Shown: piece by piece, positions 46,959 to 55,754 of the stretch
How positions within the stretch are numbered: the first letter of the stretch is position 1
Layout of the letters: each line of letters starts with the position of its first letter
From: Pseudomonadota bacterium
GTDB lineage: Bacteria; Pseudomonadota; Gammaproteobacteria; Steroidobacterales; JBCBZW01
Direction of reading: 5' to 3'
Assembly (NCBI GenBank): GCA_039815145.1
Contig: JBCBZW010000008.1
Span: 26,239-90,238 of the forward strand
DNA: 64,000 nt
The notes under the pieces: generated by a model
What the model was told of the DNA's origin: nothing
The model's input: the letters and a program-made list of their open reading frames with translations, nothing else
Database searches by the model: none
Program-made: the position numbers and the translations under genes

Positions 46959-48407
46959 TCAACGCGCGCCCTGGCGCAGGAGGACCACCTCGGCCGTCTG
47001 CAACAGGATCATCAGGTCGAAGACCACGCTGCGGTGCTTGAGGTAGTACAGGTCGTACTGGAGCTTCTCCATCGCATCTTCGGTGGAGGAACCGTAGCGG
47101 TAGCAGAGCTGCGCCCAGCCGGTAATGCCCGGCTTCACGAAGTGCCGCTCACGGTAGTAGGGGATCAGGGCGCTGAGTTCCTCGACGAAGCTCGGGCGCT
47201 CCGGCCGCGGGCCGACGAAGCTCATATCGCCGCGCAAGACGTTGAAGATCTGCGGCAACTCGTCGATGCGGTACTTGCGGATCACCGCCCCGACGCGGGT
47301 CACGCGCTTATCGTTCTCGATCGCCCACACGGCCTTGCCGCCGCTCTCCGCGTCCGGCGACATGCTGCGGAACTTCATCACTTCGAAGTGCTTGCCCTCG
47401 AAGCCGACGCGCACTTGCTTGTACAGCACGGAGTGCTTGAAGCCGCTCTCCACCCAGATGGCGAGGGCCGTGATCAGCATCACCCACCAGGTGATCGTCA
47501 GCAGCGCGAGGCTCGCGATTACATCGAAGATGCGCTGCACGCGGGAGTGCAGCAGATTGCGGCTGAAGCCCTCGGAGAAAATCATCCAGCTCGGGTAGAG
47601 CAGGTCGAGCTTCACCTTGCCCGTCTCGCGCTCCACGAAACTGATCGCATCGGTGACGTTGATCCCGCGCAGCTTGCAGTCGAGCAGTTCCTGGACCGGA
47701 AAAGCGTTACGGCGATCATCGATCGCCACCACGATCTCATCGATGTCGTGCTCACGGGCGTAGTCGAGCAGGCTGCTGGCCTCGAGGTCGATGACCTGCT
47801 CATCTTGCACCTGGCGATCGAGGTTGGGAGGCGGCACGAAACCCAGCAAGTAGAAGCCGCGCATGTCGTAACGCTGCGGCAGGCTCAGCAAGCCGGCGGC
47901 CTTGCGACCGGCGCCGTAGACCAGCACCCGTCGCTTGAACAAATTCTCTCCGGCGAGACGGTAGAAAGCCGTCCGCACCAACGCGATCAGACCGAAGGCC
48001 GTGATCAGCGCTGCACCCAGTGCTTTGGGATGCACCGATGCCGCCGGGACCGCGTAAAACACGATGACCAGCGCCAGGCCCGCCATGAACAGACCCAGCA
48101 CCACGCGCAGGATCAGGCCGAGCGTGCGCTGGATGCTGCGCACCCGATACAGGCCCATGGAAATGAAACTGAGGCTGGTGACCGTGGCGAACAACACGCA
48201 CCAAGGCTGCGGCAGACGCGCAACGTTCTCCTCGGCCGTGGCGGCAACGGCGATGGCAGCCGCGACGAAGAGAATGACGAATTCGAATATCGCCAGCAGC
48301 AGCACCGGCAAGTTCACGTAATGACGCAGGAACTTGCTGATGATGCGAGGGCGTTGGTTTCCAGCACTCACTCGTTGCTGGGCACCGACCGGATAATGCG
48401 TGCTCAT
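46959..48407 (-). CDS. XrtA system initiating sugar transferase (TIGR03013 type)
   Basis: A 482-residue polyprenyl-phosphate glycosyl-1-phosphate transferase that loads the first sugar onto undecaprenyl phosphate. Four N-terminal helices lead to a CoA-binding-like Rossmann region (RRVLVYGAGRKAAGLLSL) and a C-terminal bacterial sugar transferase domain with KQVRVGFEGKHFEVMKFRSM, RKYRIDELPQIFNVLRGDMS, FVGPRPERP and FVKPGITGWAQL. ATG at 48407 has AGGAAAG just upstream and replaces an upstream start at 48437. It is the first gene of the long leftward operon, so the 449-base region above it should contain the promoter. Confidence 0.94.
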   Translation of the reverse strand: MSTHYPVGAQQRVSAGNQRPRIISKFLRHYVNLPVLLLAIFEFVILFVAAAIAVAATAEENVARLPQPWCVLFATVTSLSFISMGLYRVRSIQRTLGLILRVVLGLFMAGLALVIVFYAVPAASVHPKALGAALITAFGLIALVRTAFYRLAGENLFKRRVLVYGAGRKAAGLLSLPQRYDMRGFYLLGFVPPPNLDRQVQDEQVIDLEASSLLDYAREHDIDEIVVAIDDRRNAFPVQELLDCKLRGINVTDAISFVERETGKVKLDLLYPSWMIFSEGFSRNLLHSRVQRIFDVIASLALLTITWWVMLITALAIWVESGFKHSVLYKQVRVGFEGKHFEVMKFRSMSPDAESGGKAVWAIENDKRVTRVGAVIRKYRIDELPQIFNVLRGDMSFVGPRPERPSFVEELSALIPYYRERHFVKPGITGWAQLCYRYGSSTEDAMEKLQYDLYYLKHRSVVFDLMILLQTAEVVLLRQGAR

Positions 48408-48588
48408 GTGCTTTCCTGTAGTGCCGGCACCGCGCATTCACACGGGGCACCAGTTCCGTCGTCCATGACTCGACAGCTGCATCGGTCTCGGTATGCGGGA
48501 AACCCGCCCGGTGTGATGGGAAATCTCACCCCGGGGGTTCGCCGCTGCAGGGTTTCCTTGCGAGGCCCAGCACGAGCATCTGACGGTG

Positions 48589-48611
48589 CCTTCGACCTGC
48601 TCCGTCGAAGG
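48589..48611 (-). promoter_or_regulatory. 7-bp stem hairpin in the EPS leader
   Basis: CCTTCGA and TCGAAGG pair around a 9-base loop, about 180 bases upstream of the sugar transferase start. No U-run follows, so a structural or attenuating leader element is more likely than a terminator. Confidence 0.3.
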
Positions 48612-48646
48612 ACCCCGGGACGCTAAAGCCTGGGCCGACAGTCCAA

Positions 48647-48662
48647 TGTGACCTCCGTCACA
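48647..48662. promoter_or_regulatory. CRP/Vfr-type binding site
   Basis: TGTGACCTCCGTCACA is a perfect match to the TGTGA-N6-TCACA consensus. It is centred about 247 bases upstream of the sugar transferase start. No CRP gene is in the window, but the class normally has one. If functional, it ties EPS expression to cAMP. Confidence 0.6.
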
Positions 48663-48701
48663 AATGTCTGGTCGCTAACCTGCAAACAGGCGTTACATCC
48701 G

Positions 48702-48714
48702 GGTTATTGTAACC
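48702..48714. promoter_or_regulatory. 13-bp palindrome GGTTA-N3-TAACC
   Basis: GGTTATTGTAACC is an inverted repeat with a 3-base centre, 40 bases beyond the CRP-type site. On the minus strand it contains TACAAT, a good -10 hexamer, but no good -35 is seen. It may be an operator overlapping a promoter. Confidence 0.3.
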
Positions 48715-48856
48715 GAGCCGCGCCTATAAGTCTTTATAAGGATAGAGAATTAGCCGGGATTGTCGCCGAACTGGATCAAGTCCCCGAGACTCTCCGTCCC
48801 CGGCTCCCGCTCATCCGCCCACTAGAGCAATATCGCGCTAACTATTCGCCCGGCAT

Positions 48857-49831
48857 CTACTCGTCGTCCGCCGCCGTCGACGACCGCGTGCGCACCCCGT
48901 GGGGCACTCGCAACAGCGGCGACGGCAGCCGCTCGCTCGTCAGCAGCAGGTGCTCACCGTCGATGACGGCTGCCTCAGCCTGCTTCAGGCGCGCACTCAC
49001 CACCGGTCGCGGCGGGGCCGAGAGCAGTTCCGCCGGCGTCGCGGGCAGGTTTGCATCGAAGAGGTACGGACGCGCGTAGGTCATCACCAACAGACCGACG
49101 CTCGGCACGTAGTCGAGCGCCGTGGGTTGCGATGCGTAGATCCCGAATCGTGGGTCGGCCGCTAGATCGATCAGGGAGGGGGGTGGCAATGAGGCAACTT
49201 CCGCGACCTTGCGGGCGGTCACCACGGTCGAGGTCGAGGATTCATCGCTCGCGACGGGCACCGCGTAGAGCGCAGGCGGCACGGCCCGCTTGCTCAGCAC
49301 CAACAGTTCCCCGGCCACGGGATCGAACGCCAGACCCTCCGCATCGCGCGGCCCATCGGGGTAGCGGAAATGAATCGTCCGCTCCACCTTCACGGCGGCG
49401 GTGGGGCGCCCCTCCTCCACCCACGGCTCGGGCACCAGGTACAGGGTGACGTAGGGACGTCGGCCTTCGTTGTCGCCGATGTCGCCGACGATCAGGGTGC
49501 TACGCCCTTCGAGGGTCGCCGCCGTGAGATCTTCCCAATCCCGATTGCGCGCGCCGAGCACCGCGACGGTGGCGAGCCGTTCGCCACTGCGCGCGATCGC
49601 GTAGATGCGTGCGCCGTTGCCGCTGTCGTTCAGCACCCAGAGAAGATCCGGATCGCGCCGTGACACGGCCAAGCCGCTGATCTCGCGCAGCTGACCGTCG
49701 ACGACCAGGCCGATCTGTCCCGGCAGAGGGGGCGGTCGATCGGCCGCGGACAGGGCAACCGCCCACGCCATCAGCACGACGAGGGTCGCCACCGCGCGAG
49801 ACGCCCACGACGAGAACCCCCGAGGCGCCAT
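48857..49831 (-). CDS. Secreted propeller-like protein of unknown function
   Basis: A 324-residue exported protein. ATG at 49831 overlaps the phosphatase stop (ATGA) and gives a signal peptide ending about AVALSAADRP. The body has patterns seen in a family of beta-propeller-like proteins: EISGLAVSRRDPDLLWVLNDSG, ARNRDWEDLTAATL, IVGDIGDNEGRRPYVTLYLV and PDGPRDAEGLAFDP. The DWED and GDIGDN blocks could bind metal. I do not recognise an activity. It is probably co-transcribed with the LMW phosphatase and MFS genes. Confidence 0.75.
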   Translation of the reverse strand: MAPRGFSSWASRAVATLVVLMAWAVALSAADRPPPLPGQIGLVVDGQLREISGLAVSRRDPDLLWVLNDSGNGARIYAIARSGERLATVAVLGARNRDWEDLTAATLEGRSTLIVGDIGDNEGRRPYVTLYLVPEPWVEEGRPTAAVKVERTIHFRYPDGPRDAEGLAFDPVAGELLVLSKRAVPPALYAVPVASDESSTSTVVTARKVAEVASLPPPSLIDLAADPRFGIYASQPTALDYVPSVGLLVMTYARPYLFDANLPATPAELLSAPPRPVVSARLKQAEAAVIDGEHLLLTSERLPSPLLRVPHGVRTRSSTAADDE

Positions 49832-50346
49832 CACGAGTTCGCCCCCGCCTCGCGCGGCACCGCCCACCCCCGCGCGAGCCAGGCCTCGATCCCCTCCTCG
49901 ATCTCGCCCAAGGCGCGTTCGAACTGGCCCCGCGTACCGCCGACCGGGTCGTCGATGTCGCCCACGGTGAACTCGCCTAGCGCGGCCACCTGAGACGCCA
50001 GCCGCCCCCGCTGGCGTCGGATCCACTTCGCCTGATCGTCCGACATCACCAGCAGCAAGGTATCGGCATCCACCTGCTTCGGTAGCAGCTGACGACCGCG
50101 ATGACCGCTGATATCGATTCCCCGTTCTGCCATGAGCTGAATCGACGTGGGATCTGCCGGCAGGCCCACGCAGGCCCGGATGCCGGCGGAACTGACCCGC
50201 ACCCCCAACCCCCGCTCGCGCAAGGCGACGGCCAGCAAGGCATGCGCCATCGGCGAGCGGCAGACGTTGCCCACACAGACGGCGATGACCTGGCTCGGCA
50301 ACGGTCGTGGCTCGAACTCGACTTCCCGTTCCCCTCGCCTATCCAC
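49831..50346 (-). CDS. Low-molecular-weight protein tyrosine phosphatase
   Basis: A 171-residue LMW-PTP (Wzb/Etp class). The P-loop is CVGNVCRS (Cys 24, Arg 30), followed by SPMAHALLA, SSAGI, the GIDISGHRGRQL segment and the general-acid motif DIDDPVGG (Asp about 133). An N-terminal extension of about 18 residues is slightly longer than usual. Such enzymes dephosphorylate BY-kinases; proximity to the XrtA kinase suggests partnership, which is inference. It overlaps the MFS gene by eight bases upstream. Confidence 0.92.
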   Translation of the reverse strand: MDRRGEREVEFEPRPLPSQVIAVCVGNVCRSPMAHALLAVALRERGLGVRVSSAGIRACVGLPADPTSIQLMAERGIDISGHRGRQLLPKQVDADTLLLVMSDDQAKWIRRQRGRLASQVAALGEFTVGDIDDPVGGTRGQFERALGEIEEGIEAWLARGWAVPREAGANS

Positions 50347-51568
50347 CGGTGCTTCCCATCCCTGCCTCGTTCGGTGTGAAGGTATCTGCGCGACGAAGGT
50401 CGGTGACCATGGCGAGCAGCAAGGTGGCGAGCATGGTGAGGGTCGCCGCCACGACCCCGGCGGACACGGCCCCGATGCGTTCCGCCAACAGTCCGAGGGC
50501 GAGGCTGCCGATGGGCGTACCGGCCATGAAAGTCAGCAGGTACATCGCCAGCAGTCGCGCGCGCAGAGCGGCGGGCGAGCGCTCCTGCACGATCGTACGC
50601 CCCAAGGAAATCGTCACCCCTGTGCCCATCCCCCACAAGCCCATGCCGAGCACGATGCCCCAGATGGATGATGACAGGCAGATCAGGGTGAGTGCGATAC
50701 CGTTCGCCCCTATCGAGAGGAATAGGTTGGTCACATGGCGTCGCGCCACACCTCGACGCCGCAGGAGTTCCACCGTGACGAGCACCGTACCCACCATGAA
50801 CGCCGTGTTGGTCAAGGCCAGTTCCCGAGCGCCGCTCCCCTCCAGGCCCAGCACCAGCTTGGGCACGATCACGAAGTAGGCGCCCGTGTAGCAGATGCCC
50901 GTCACCAGGTTGATGAGCATCACGGGAGTCAAGCCGGGCGCTGCCCGCAACACGGCGAGCGGCTCGTGCAGGAGGCTGCGAATCGCCGCCTTGCGTTCCC
51001 GCACTTGTTGGTAGCGCGGCGCGCTCGCCGCGGGCAAGCGCAGGGCAGCCAATGCCCCCGTCAGCAGCAAGAGCGCCATGAGCTTGAACATCACCGCCGC
51101 CCCCGTGCGCTCGACGGACCCGGCCAGCGTAAAGCCGATGATCTGAACACCGAACTGCACCGCGGTGGACGCCGTCACCAGGCGCTGGATCTGACCGCCC
51201 GATACCGTCCCCACCAGGGAGTCACGGGCAGGGCGCACGAAGCCGGAGGCGGTACCAACGCAGCACAGGTACGCGAGCAGGAGCGCGTAGGTGAGGTGGC
51301 CAGCGAAGGTGATGATCCCAAGGCCAGCCGCGAGCACCCCCAGCAGGCCCTGGCTCACCAGCAGCACCCGGCGCTCGTCGTAGCGATCGGCGACCCACCC
51401 GCCCAGCAACACGCAGAGCACCGTAGGGAAGGTGAAGACCAGGTAGGCGTAGCCGAAGTAGCGCGCCCCCTCGAGGTGCAGGTGGTGGCCGATCAGCCAG
51501 GGCACGAGCACCGACAGCATCCCTTGGGGCACGAACCAGGTGGCGACCCCGGCGAGGTACCAGCGCAT
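50339..51568 (-). CDS. Major facilitator superfamily transporter
   Basis: A 409-residue membrane protein with about 12 hydrophobic segments. The MFS loop 2-3 motif appears as GGWVADRYDERRVLL. The second half has GLWGMGTGVTISLGRTIVQERSP and AMYLLTFMAGTPIGSLALGLLAERIG, resembling MFS_3/EntS-like exporters. ATG at 51568 is used; an in-frame GTG at 51583 is possible. The substrate is unknown. It is the first gene of a coupled three-gene leftward run with the phosphatase and the secreted protein. Confidence 0.85.
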   Translation of the reverse strand: MRWYLAGVATWFVPQGMLSVLVPWLIGHHLHLEGARYFGYAYLVFTFPTVLCVLLGGWVADRYDERRVLLVSQGLLGVLAAGLGIITFAGHLTYALLLAYLCCVGTASGFVRPARDSLVGTVSGGQIQRLVTASTAVQFGVQIIGFTLAGSVERTGAAVMFKLMALLLLTGALAALRLPAASAPRYQQVRERKAAIRSLLHEPLAVLRAAPGLTPVMLINLVTGICYTGAYFVIVPKLVLGLEGSGARELALTNTAFMVGTVLVTVELLRRRGVARRHVTNLFLSIGANGIALTLICLSSSIWGIVLGMGLWGMGTGVTISLGRTIVQERSPAALRARLLAMYLLTFMAGTPIGSLALGLLAERIGAVSAGVVAATLTMLATLLLAMVTDLRRADTFTPNEAGMGSTGG

Positions 51569-51821
51569 CAGCCGTGGCCCCACAGCTGGGCCGACGCGGG
51601 GACGTCGGGAGACTTTACAGATGACACCGCAACGGACCCCGCGATCACGGGGAAACCGCCTGTCCCACAGGACATTCGCGCAGCCGGCACGAGACTTGCT
51701 TGCTCGTACATCACCGTTTTGGCGCGCGGGCTCGGACCACTGCGACTTGCCGTACGGACGCCTGCTCGGCTACTGCTCCTAGCCCGGCAGGTGATCGCAA
51801 GGTTCGCGCCCGCTCGCATTT

Positions 51822-53957
51822 TTACGTCGTCTCCCCGGCTTCGTGATCGACGGGATCGGTGCCCCACCCCTCCAGGACCACGACCGCGTGCGCGGGCACC
51901 AGCCACCACCCGCTGGTCACGTCGATGGGCACCTGCTCAGATGGCGCCCAGATGTCCGCTCCCGCCTGCGCGGCGCAGTCCACGGCGAGATGCCAGCGCA
52001 CGCCCGGGTAGCGCGGCACCATGAAGCGCTGGTCGTGCTCCGCCATGTTCGCCATCACGTGCAGAGGAGATTCCTCGGGTGCCAAGCCCGCCAGCGTGAA
52101 GGCCAGGGCCCGAGCGTCACCGTCCTCCCAGTCGGGGCGATGCAAACGGCGCCCGTGCCACTGGATGTCTGGCAGAAGCGCCCCGCGGCGGGCCTTGCCG
52201 GTGAGGAATCCCCGGCGCTGCAGGCTCGCATGGCGGCGGCGCAGGGCGATGAGTTCGCGCACGAAGCGCAGCGTATTGGGCTGCCGCCGAACCGCATCCC
52301 AGTCGAACCATCCCACGGGATTGTCCTGACACCAGGGATTGTTGTTGCCCTGTTGGGAGCGCAGCACCTCGTCGCCGGCGTTGAGCATGGGCACGCCCTG
52401 GCTCAACAATAGCAACGTGAGGTGGTTACGCACCTGACGAGCGCGTAAGGCGAGAACGGCAGGATGCTCCGTCTCCCCCTCCACGCCGTGGTTGCGACTG
52501 AGGTTGTGGTCGCCGCCGTCGCGATTGCCCTCACCGTTGGCGTCGTTGTGCTTGCGCTCGTAGCTGACGAGGTCCGCGAGGGTGAACCCGTCGTGGCAGG
52601 TGACGAAGTTGACGCTGTTGCGCGGCGTACGGCCGCTCGCCTGGTACATGTCGGCGCTGCCCGTGATGCGCGCCGCGAGCTCCGCATGCACACCTGGGTG
52701 ACCGTGGACGAAGCGCCGCAGGCAGTCTCGATAGCGCCCGTTCCACTCAGCCCATCGCAGGCCCGGAAAGCTCCCGACCTGATATAGCCCGGCCGCATCC
52801 CAGCACTCGGCGATGAGGTGGGTCTTGGCCAGGGCCGGCTCCAACTCGATGGCCCAGGCGGCGGGCGCGTCGTGATGCACGCTGCCATCGCCAAGGCGCG
52901 TGAGGGCGCTGGCGATATCGAAGCGGAACCCGTCCACGTGCATCTCCTGCACCCAGTAGCGCAGACAGTCGAGGATCATGCGCAACACCCACGGATGATT
53001 CGCGTTCACCGTGTTGCCGCAGCCCGTGTAGTCGAGGTAGTGGCGGCGATCCTCGGCCGAGAGCATGTAGTAGAAGGCGTTACCGATGCCCTTGAAGTTG
53101 ATCACCGCGCCGCCGGCACCGCCCTCGGCGGTGTGGTTGAAGACCACATCCAAGATCACACCGATGCCCGCCTGGTGCAGCGCCTTCACCATCTGGCGAA
53201 ACTCCTGCCGCGCCAGCGTGGGCGAGGTGGCGTAGCCCGGGTGCAGGGCGAAGAAACTGTGCGTGCTGTAGCCCCAGTAGTTGCGCAAGCCCGCGGCACG
53301 GGTGCCCGGCGGCACCTCCTGCTCGTCGAAGGCGAAGATGGGCAGTAGCTCGACGTGGGTGATCCCTAAGTCCTTCAGGTAGGGAATACGCTCGATCACG
53401 CCGAGGAACGTGCCGGGGGACTGGACATCCGCTCCGGCCCCGCGGGTGAAGCCGCCCACGTGCATCTCGTAGATCACCGCCCGCTCTAGGGGAATGTGCA
53501 GGGGTGCATCGTCCAGCGCGGGCTCGATCTCGGGATCGAGCACGATGGCGCGCATCGAGCGATGGCGCGCAGAGGCTCCCTGCTTCAGGTGCTCCTCGCG
53601 ATGCCAGAGGGCCGTGTCCACGGCACGCGCGTAGGGATCGACGAGCTCGCACAGGGGGTCGAAGCGATGGCCGGACGCGGCCGTATCATCGGGGCCGTCG
53701 AGGCGCCAGGTGTAGAGCATGCCGTGCTCCACGCCCGCCACGTGCACGTGCCAGATCCCGTGATCGAAGTGCGCGGACCTATCGAGCTCGATCGCCTGGT
53801 GAGGGCGCACATCTTGCGCGTGGCGGTAGAGGAGCAGCTCCGCGTGCGTGGCGTCGGGCGCGCGCAGAGCGAAGTTCACCCCCCGCGCATCCACAGTGGC
53901 ACCAAGGGGGGTGGTGACGCCGGCGCTCAAGGCCGGCGGCGAAGACTCGCGAGACAT
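51822..53957 (-). CDS. glgX: Glycogen debranching enzyme GlgX (isoamylase family)
   Basis: A 711-residue GH13 enzyme that hydrolyses alpha-1,6 branches of limit dextrins. It begins with a CBM48 domain (TTPLGATVDARGVNFALRAPDA) and continues with YEMHVGGFTRG, DVVFNHTAEGG, the nucleophile region VDGFRFDIASAL, acid/base LIAECWDAAG and NFVTCHDGFTLADLVSY, plus GDEVLRSQQGNNNPWCQDN. All are standard for GlgX. The pgi gene is 20 bases upstream in the same direction, so glucose-phosphate metabolism genes appear linked. No glgB, glgA or glgP is in the window. Confidence 0.94.
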   Translation of the reverse strand: MSRESSPPALSAGVTTPLGATVDARGVNFALRAPDATHAELLLYRHAQDVRPHQAIELDRSAHFDHGIWHVHVAGVEHGMLYTWRLDGPDDTAASGHRFDPLCELVDPYARAVDTALWHREEHLKQGASARHRSMRAIVLDPEIEPALDDAPLHIPLERAVIYEMHVGGFTRGAGADVQSPGTFLGVIERIPYLKDLGITHVELLPIFAFDEQEVPPGTRAAGLRNYWGYSTHSFFALHPGYATSPTLARQEFRQMVKALHQAGIGVILDVVFNHTAEGGAGGAVINFKGIGNAFYYMLSAEDRRHYLDYTGCGNTVNANHPWVLRMILDCLRYWVQEMHVDGFRFDIASALTRLGDGSVHHDAPAAWAIELEPALAKTHLIAECWDAAGLYQVGSFPGLRWAEWNGRYRDCLRRFVHGHPGVHAELAARITGSADMYQASGRTPRNSVNFVTCHDGFTLADLVSYERKHNDANGEGNRDGGDHNLSRNHGVEGETEHPAVLALRARQVRNHLTLLLLSQGVPMLNAGDEVLRSQQGNNNPWCQDNPVGWFDWDAVRRQPNTLRFVRELIALRRRHASLQRRGFLTGKARRGALLPDIQWHGRRLHRPDWEDGDARALAFTLAGLAPEESPLHVMANMAEHDQRFMVPRYPGVRWHLAVDCAAQAGADIWAPSEQVPIDVTSGWWLVPAHAVVVLEGWGTDPVDHEAGETT

Positions 53958-53977
53958 GGTGATGGCCGAAGCGTGCG

Positions 53978-55576
53978 CTATGCGGTCAACTGCACTCGCA
54001 GGCTCGCGGGCTCGCGCGGGTCACCTGAGAGCCTCACCTCGGGCCGATTGGCATCGAGGTGGCGCACGGTCTGGAACACCGCGATGAGATCGTCGCTGCC
54101 GGCGGCCGCGGCGATCGCATCGAGACTGAGGGCGGCGCCGTCCGCGCCCCGGAGGGCCGCCAGCACGCTGTGTTGGAGGTGCAAGCGCTCTCCCGCTGCC
54201 CGCTTGCCCGCCTCCACGCCCGGCTGGTGGTATGCGTTGATATTGACCAGGTGCGCGTACAAGCCGACGGCCCGTTCGTACAAGGCGATCAGGGCACCCA
54301 AGCGGCGAGCGTCCACCACCGGCACGGTGATGGTGATCGAGCGGCGGCCGTTTTCGGCCAGCGCCTGGCGGGTGCCGTGGAGAAAGCCCGACAGGTAGTC
54401 GGCGCTGGTCGTGTCGTGCTCCACGGTGACCGAGTCACCATCGCGGCCGCGGAGCACTTCCAGGAACGTCGCAAAGAAGTTGTCGAGCCCCTCGCGCAGC
54501 TGCTGCACGTAGGCGTGCTGGTCGGTGGAGCCCTTGTTGCCGTACACGGCAATGCCTTGGCTCACGGGTTTGCCGTCGAGATCCGTGGCCTTACCGAGGG
54601 ACTCCATCACCAGCTGCTGCAGGTAGCGTGAGAACAGCAGTAGCGAATCCTTGTAGGGGAGCACCACCATATCGCGAGGCCCGGCGCCATCGCCGGCGGC
54701 GTACCACGCCAGGGCCAGGCGGGCGGCCGGGTTCTCGGCGAGGTCCGCGATGCGCGTCGCCTCATCCATGATGGCGGCGCCCTGCGCCATCGCATCGGTG
54801 TCGATGCCCGCGAGCGCGGCCGGCACGAGGCCCACGGCACTGAACAGACTCGTTCGGCCACCGACCCAGTCTTCCATATAGAAGCGAGCCAGCCAGTTCT
54901 CCTCGCGCGCTATGGAGTCCAGCTTACTCCCGCGGCCCGTGATGGCGATCGCTTGCGACCCGAGCGCCAGGTTGTAGGACTCGAAGATGTGGGCGACCTC
55001 GAGCATGCCGTTGCGAGTCTCCGGCGTGCCGCCAGACTTGCTGGTGACCACCACGAGGGTGGTGCCCAGGCAGGGCAGCAAAGGGGCCATGACCCGGTCG
55101 ATGCCTTCGGGGTCCGTGTTGTCGAGGAAGTGCGTGCGCAGGCCGCCCATCTCGATGGCGTCCCCCAAGGCTTCGACCAGCAGCTGCGGCCCGAGGGCGG
55201 ACCCCCCGATACCGATGCACAGCAGATCCGTAAAGCGGTCATGGCGCTCCGGCCGGATCGTTTGGTCCAAGACGTCGCGAGCGAAGGTGGCGACGGCCTC
55301 GCGGGTGTTGCGAATGCTCTCGCCGAGCTCGCCGTTGGGGGCGAGCTCCGGGGCACGCAGCCAGTAGTGGCCGACCATCCGCCCCTCGTCCGGGTTGGCG
55401 ATGGCTCCTGACTCCAGCGCCTGCATGTGGGCGAAGGCCGCGGCGAAGCGCGGAGCGAGCTCAGCCTCCAGCGCCGGCGAGACCTGCGCCAAGCTTAGGT
55501 CGAGGGCCAGTTCGAGTTTGCGGTGGATGTAGAGTTCTGAAAAGTAAGGCGGCCAGTCCACGCTGCGCTCGCTCAT
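53978..55576 (-). CDS. pgi: Glucose-6-phosphate isomerase
   Basis: A 532-residue Pgi interconverting glucose- and fructose-6-phosphate. ATG at 55576 is preceded by GGAGGAG. Key motifs: LCIGIGGSALGPQ, VVTSKSGGTPET (phosphate binding), YGNKGSTDQHAYVQQL with the conserved glutamine and histidine, and QPGVEAGKRAA with the catalytic lysine near the C-terminus. The frame extends upstream to 55687 without homology. Likely co-transcribed with glgX. Confidence 0.96.
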   Translation of the reverse strand: MSERSVDWPPYFSELYIHRKLELALDLSLAQVSPALEAELAPRFAAAFAHMQALESGAIANPDEGRMVGHYWLRAPELAPNGELGESIRNTREAVATFARDVLDQTIRPERHDRFTDLLCIGIGGSALGPQLLVEALGDAIEMGGLRTHFLDNTDPEGIDRVMAPLLPCLGTTLVVVTSKSGGTPETRNGMLEVAHIFESYNLALGSQAIAITGRGSKLDSIAREENWLARFYMEDWVGGRTSLFSAVGLVPAALAGIDTDAMAQGAAIMDEATRIADLAENPAARLALAWYAAGDGAGPRDMVVLPYKDSLLLFSRYLQQLVMESLGKATDLDGKPVSQGIAVYGNKGSTDQHAYVQQLREGLDNFFATFLEVLRGRDGDSVTVEHDTTSADYLSGFLHGTRQALAENGRRSITITVPVVDARRLGALIALYERAVGLYAHLVNINAYHQPGVEAGKRAAGERLHLQHSVLAALRGADGAALSLDAIAAAAGSDDLIAVFQTVRHLDANRPEVRLSGDPREPASLRVQLTA

Positions 55577-55754
55577 CGTCGGAACTCCTCCCGCAGGCTT
55601 GGGGTAAATGAAGGCGCGTAGTGTGCCATGTTGCCGCAGTGCGCGCCGTGCCGTACGGCGGCCCGCGCGTAACGTTTTCGCGCGCACCGCCCACTACCTC
55701 GCAATCGCGCGATGCGCGAAAGGCTCACCTGCCGACATCCACCGAGGAGACACC

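Larger units (their letters stand above)
48408..48856. promoter_or_regulatory. Regulatory leader upstream of the EPS operon
   Basis: This 449-base stretch contains no convincing gene. It holds a hairpin (48589-48611), a perfect CRP-type site (48647-48662), a 13-bp palindrome (48702-48714) and an AT-rich patch with two TATAAG-like hexamers (about 48725-48741). It is upstream of the sugar-transferase gene and downstream of the secreted-protein gene, both leftward. A long untranslated leader for the operon is therefore likely. Confidence 0.55.

Noticed and set aside
48648..49079. Possible small rightward gene in the EPS leader
   Set aside because: It begins inside the CRP-type palindrome and its second half is antisense to the secreted-protein gene. 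No conserved features were seen.
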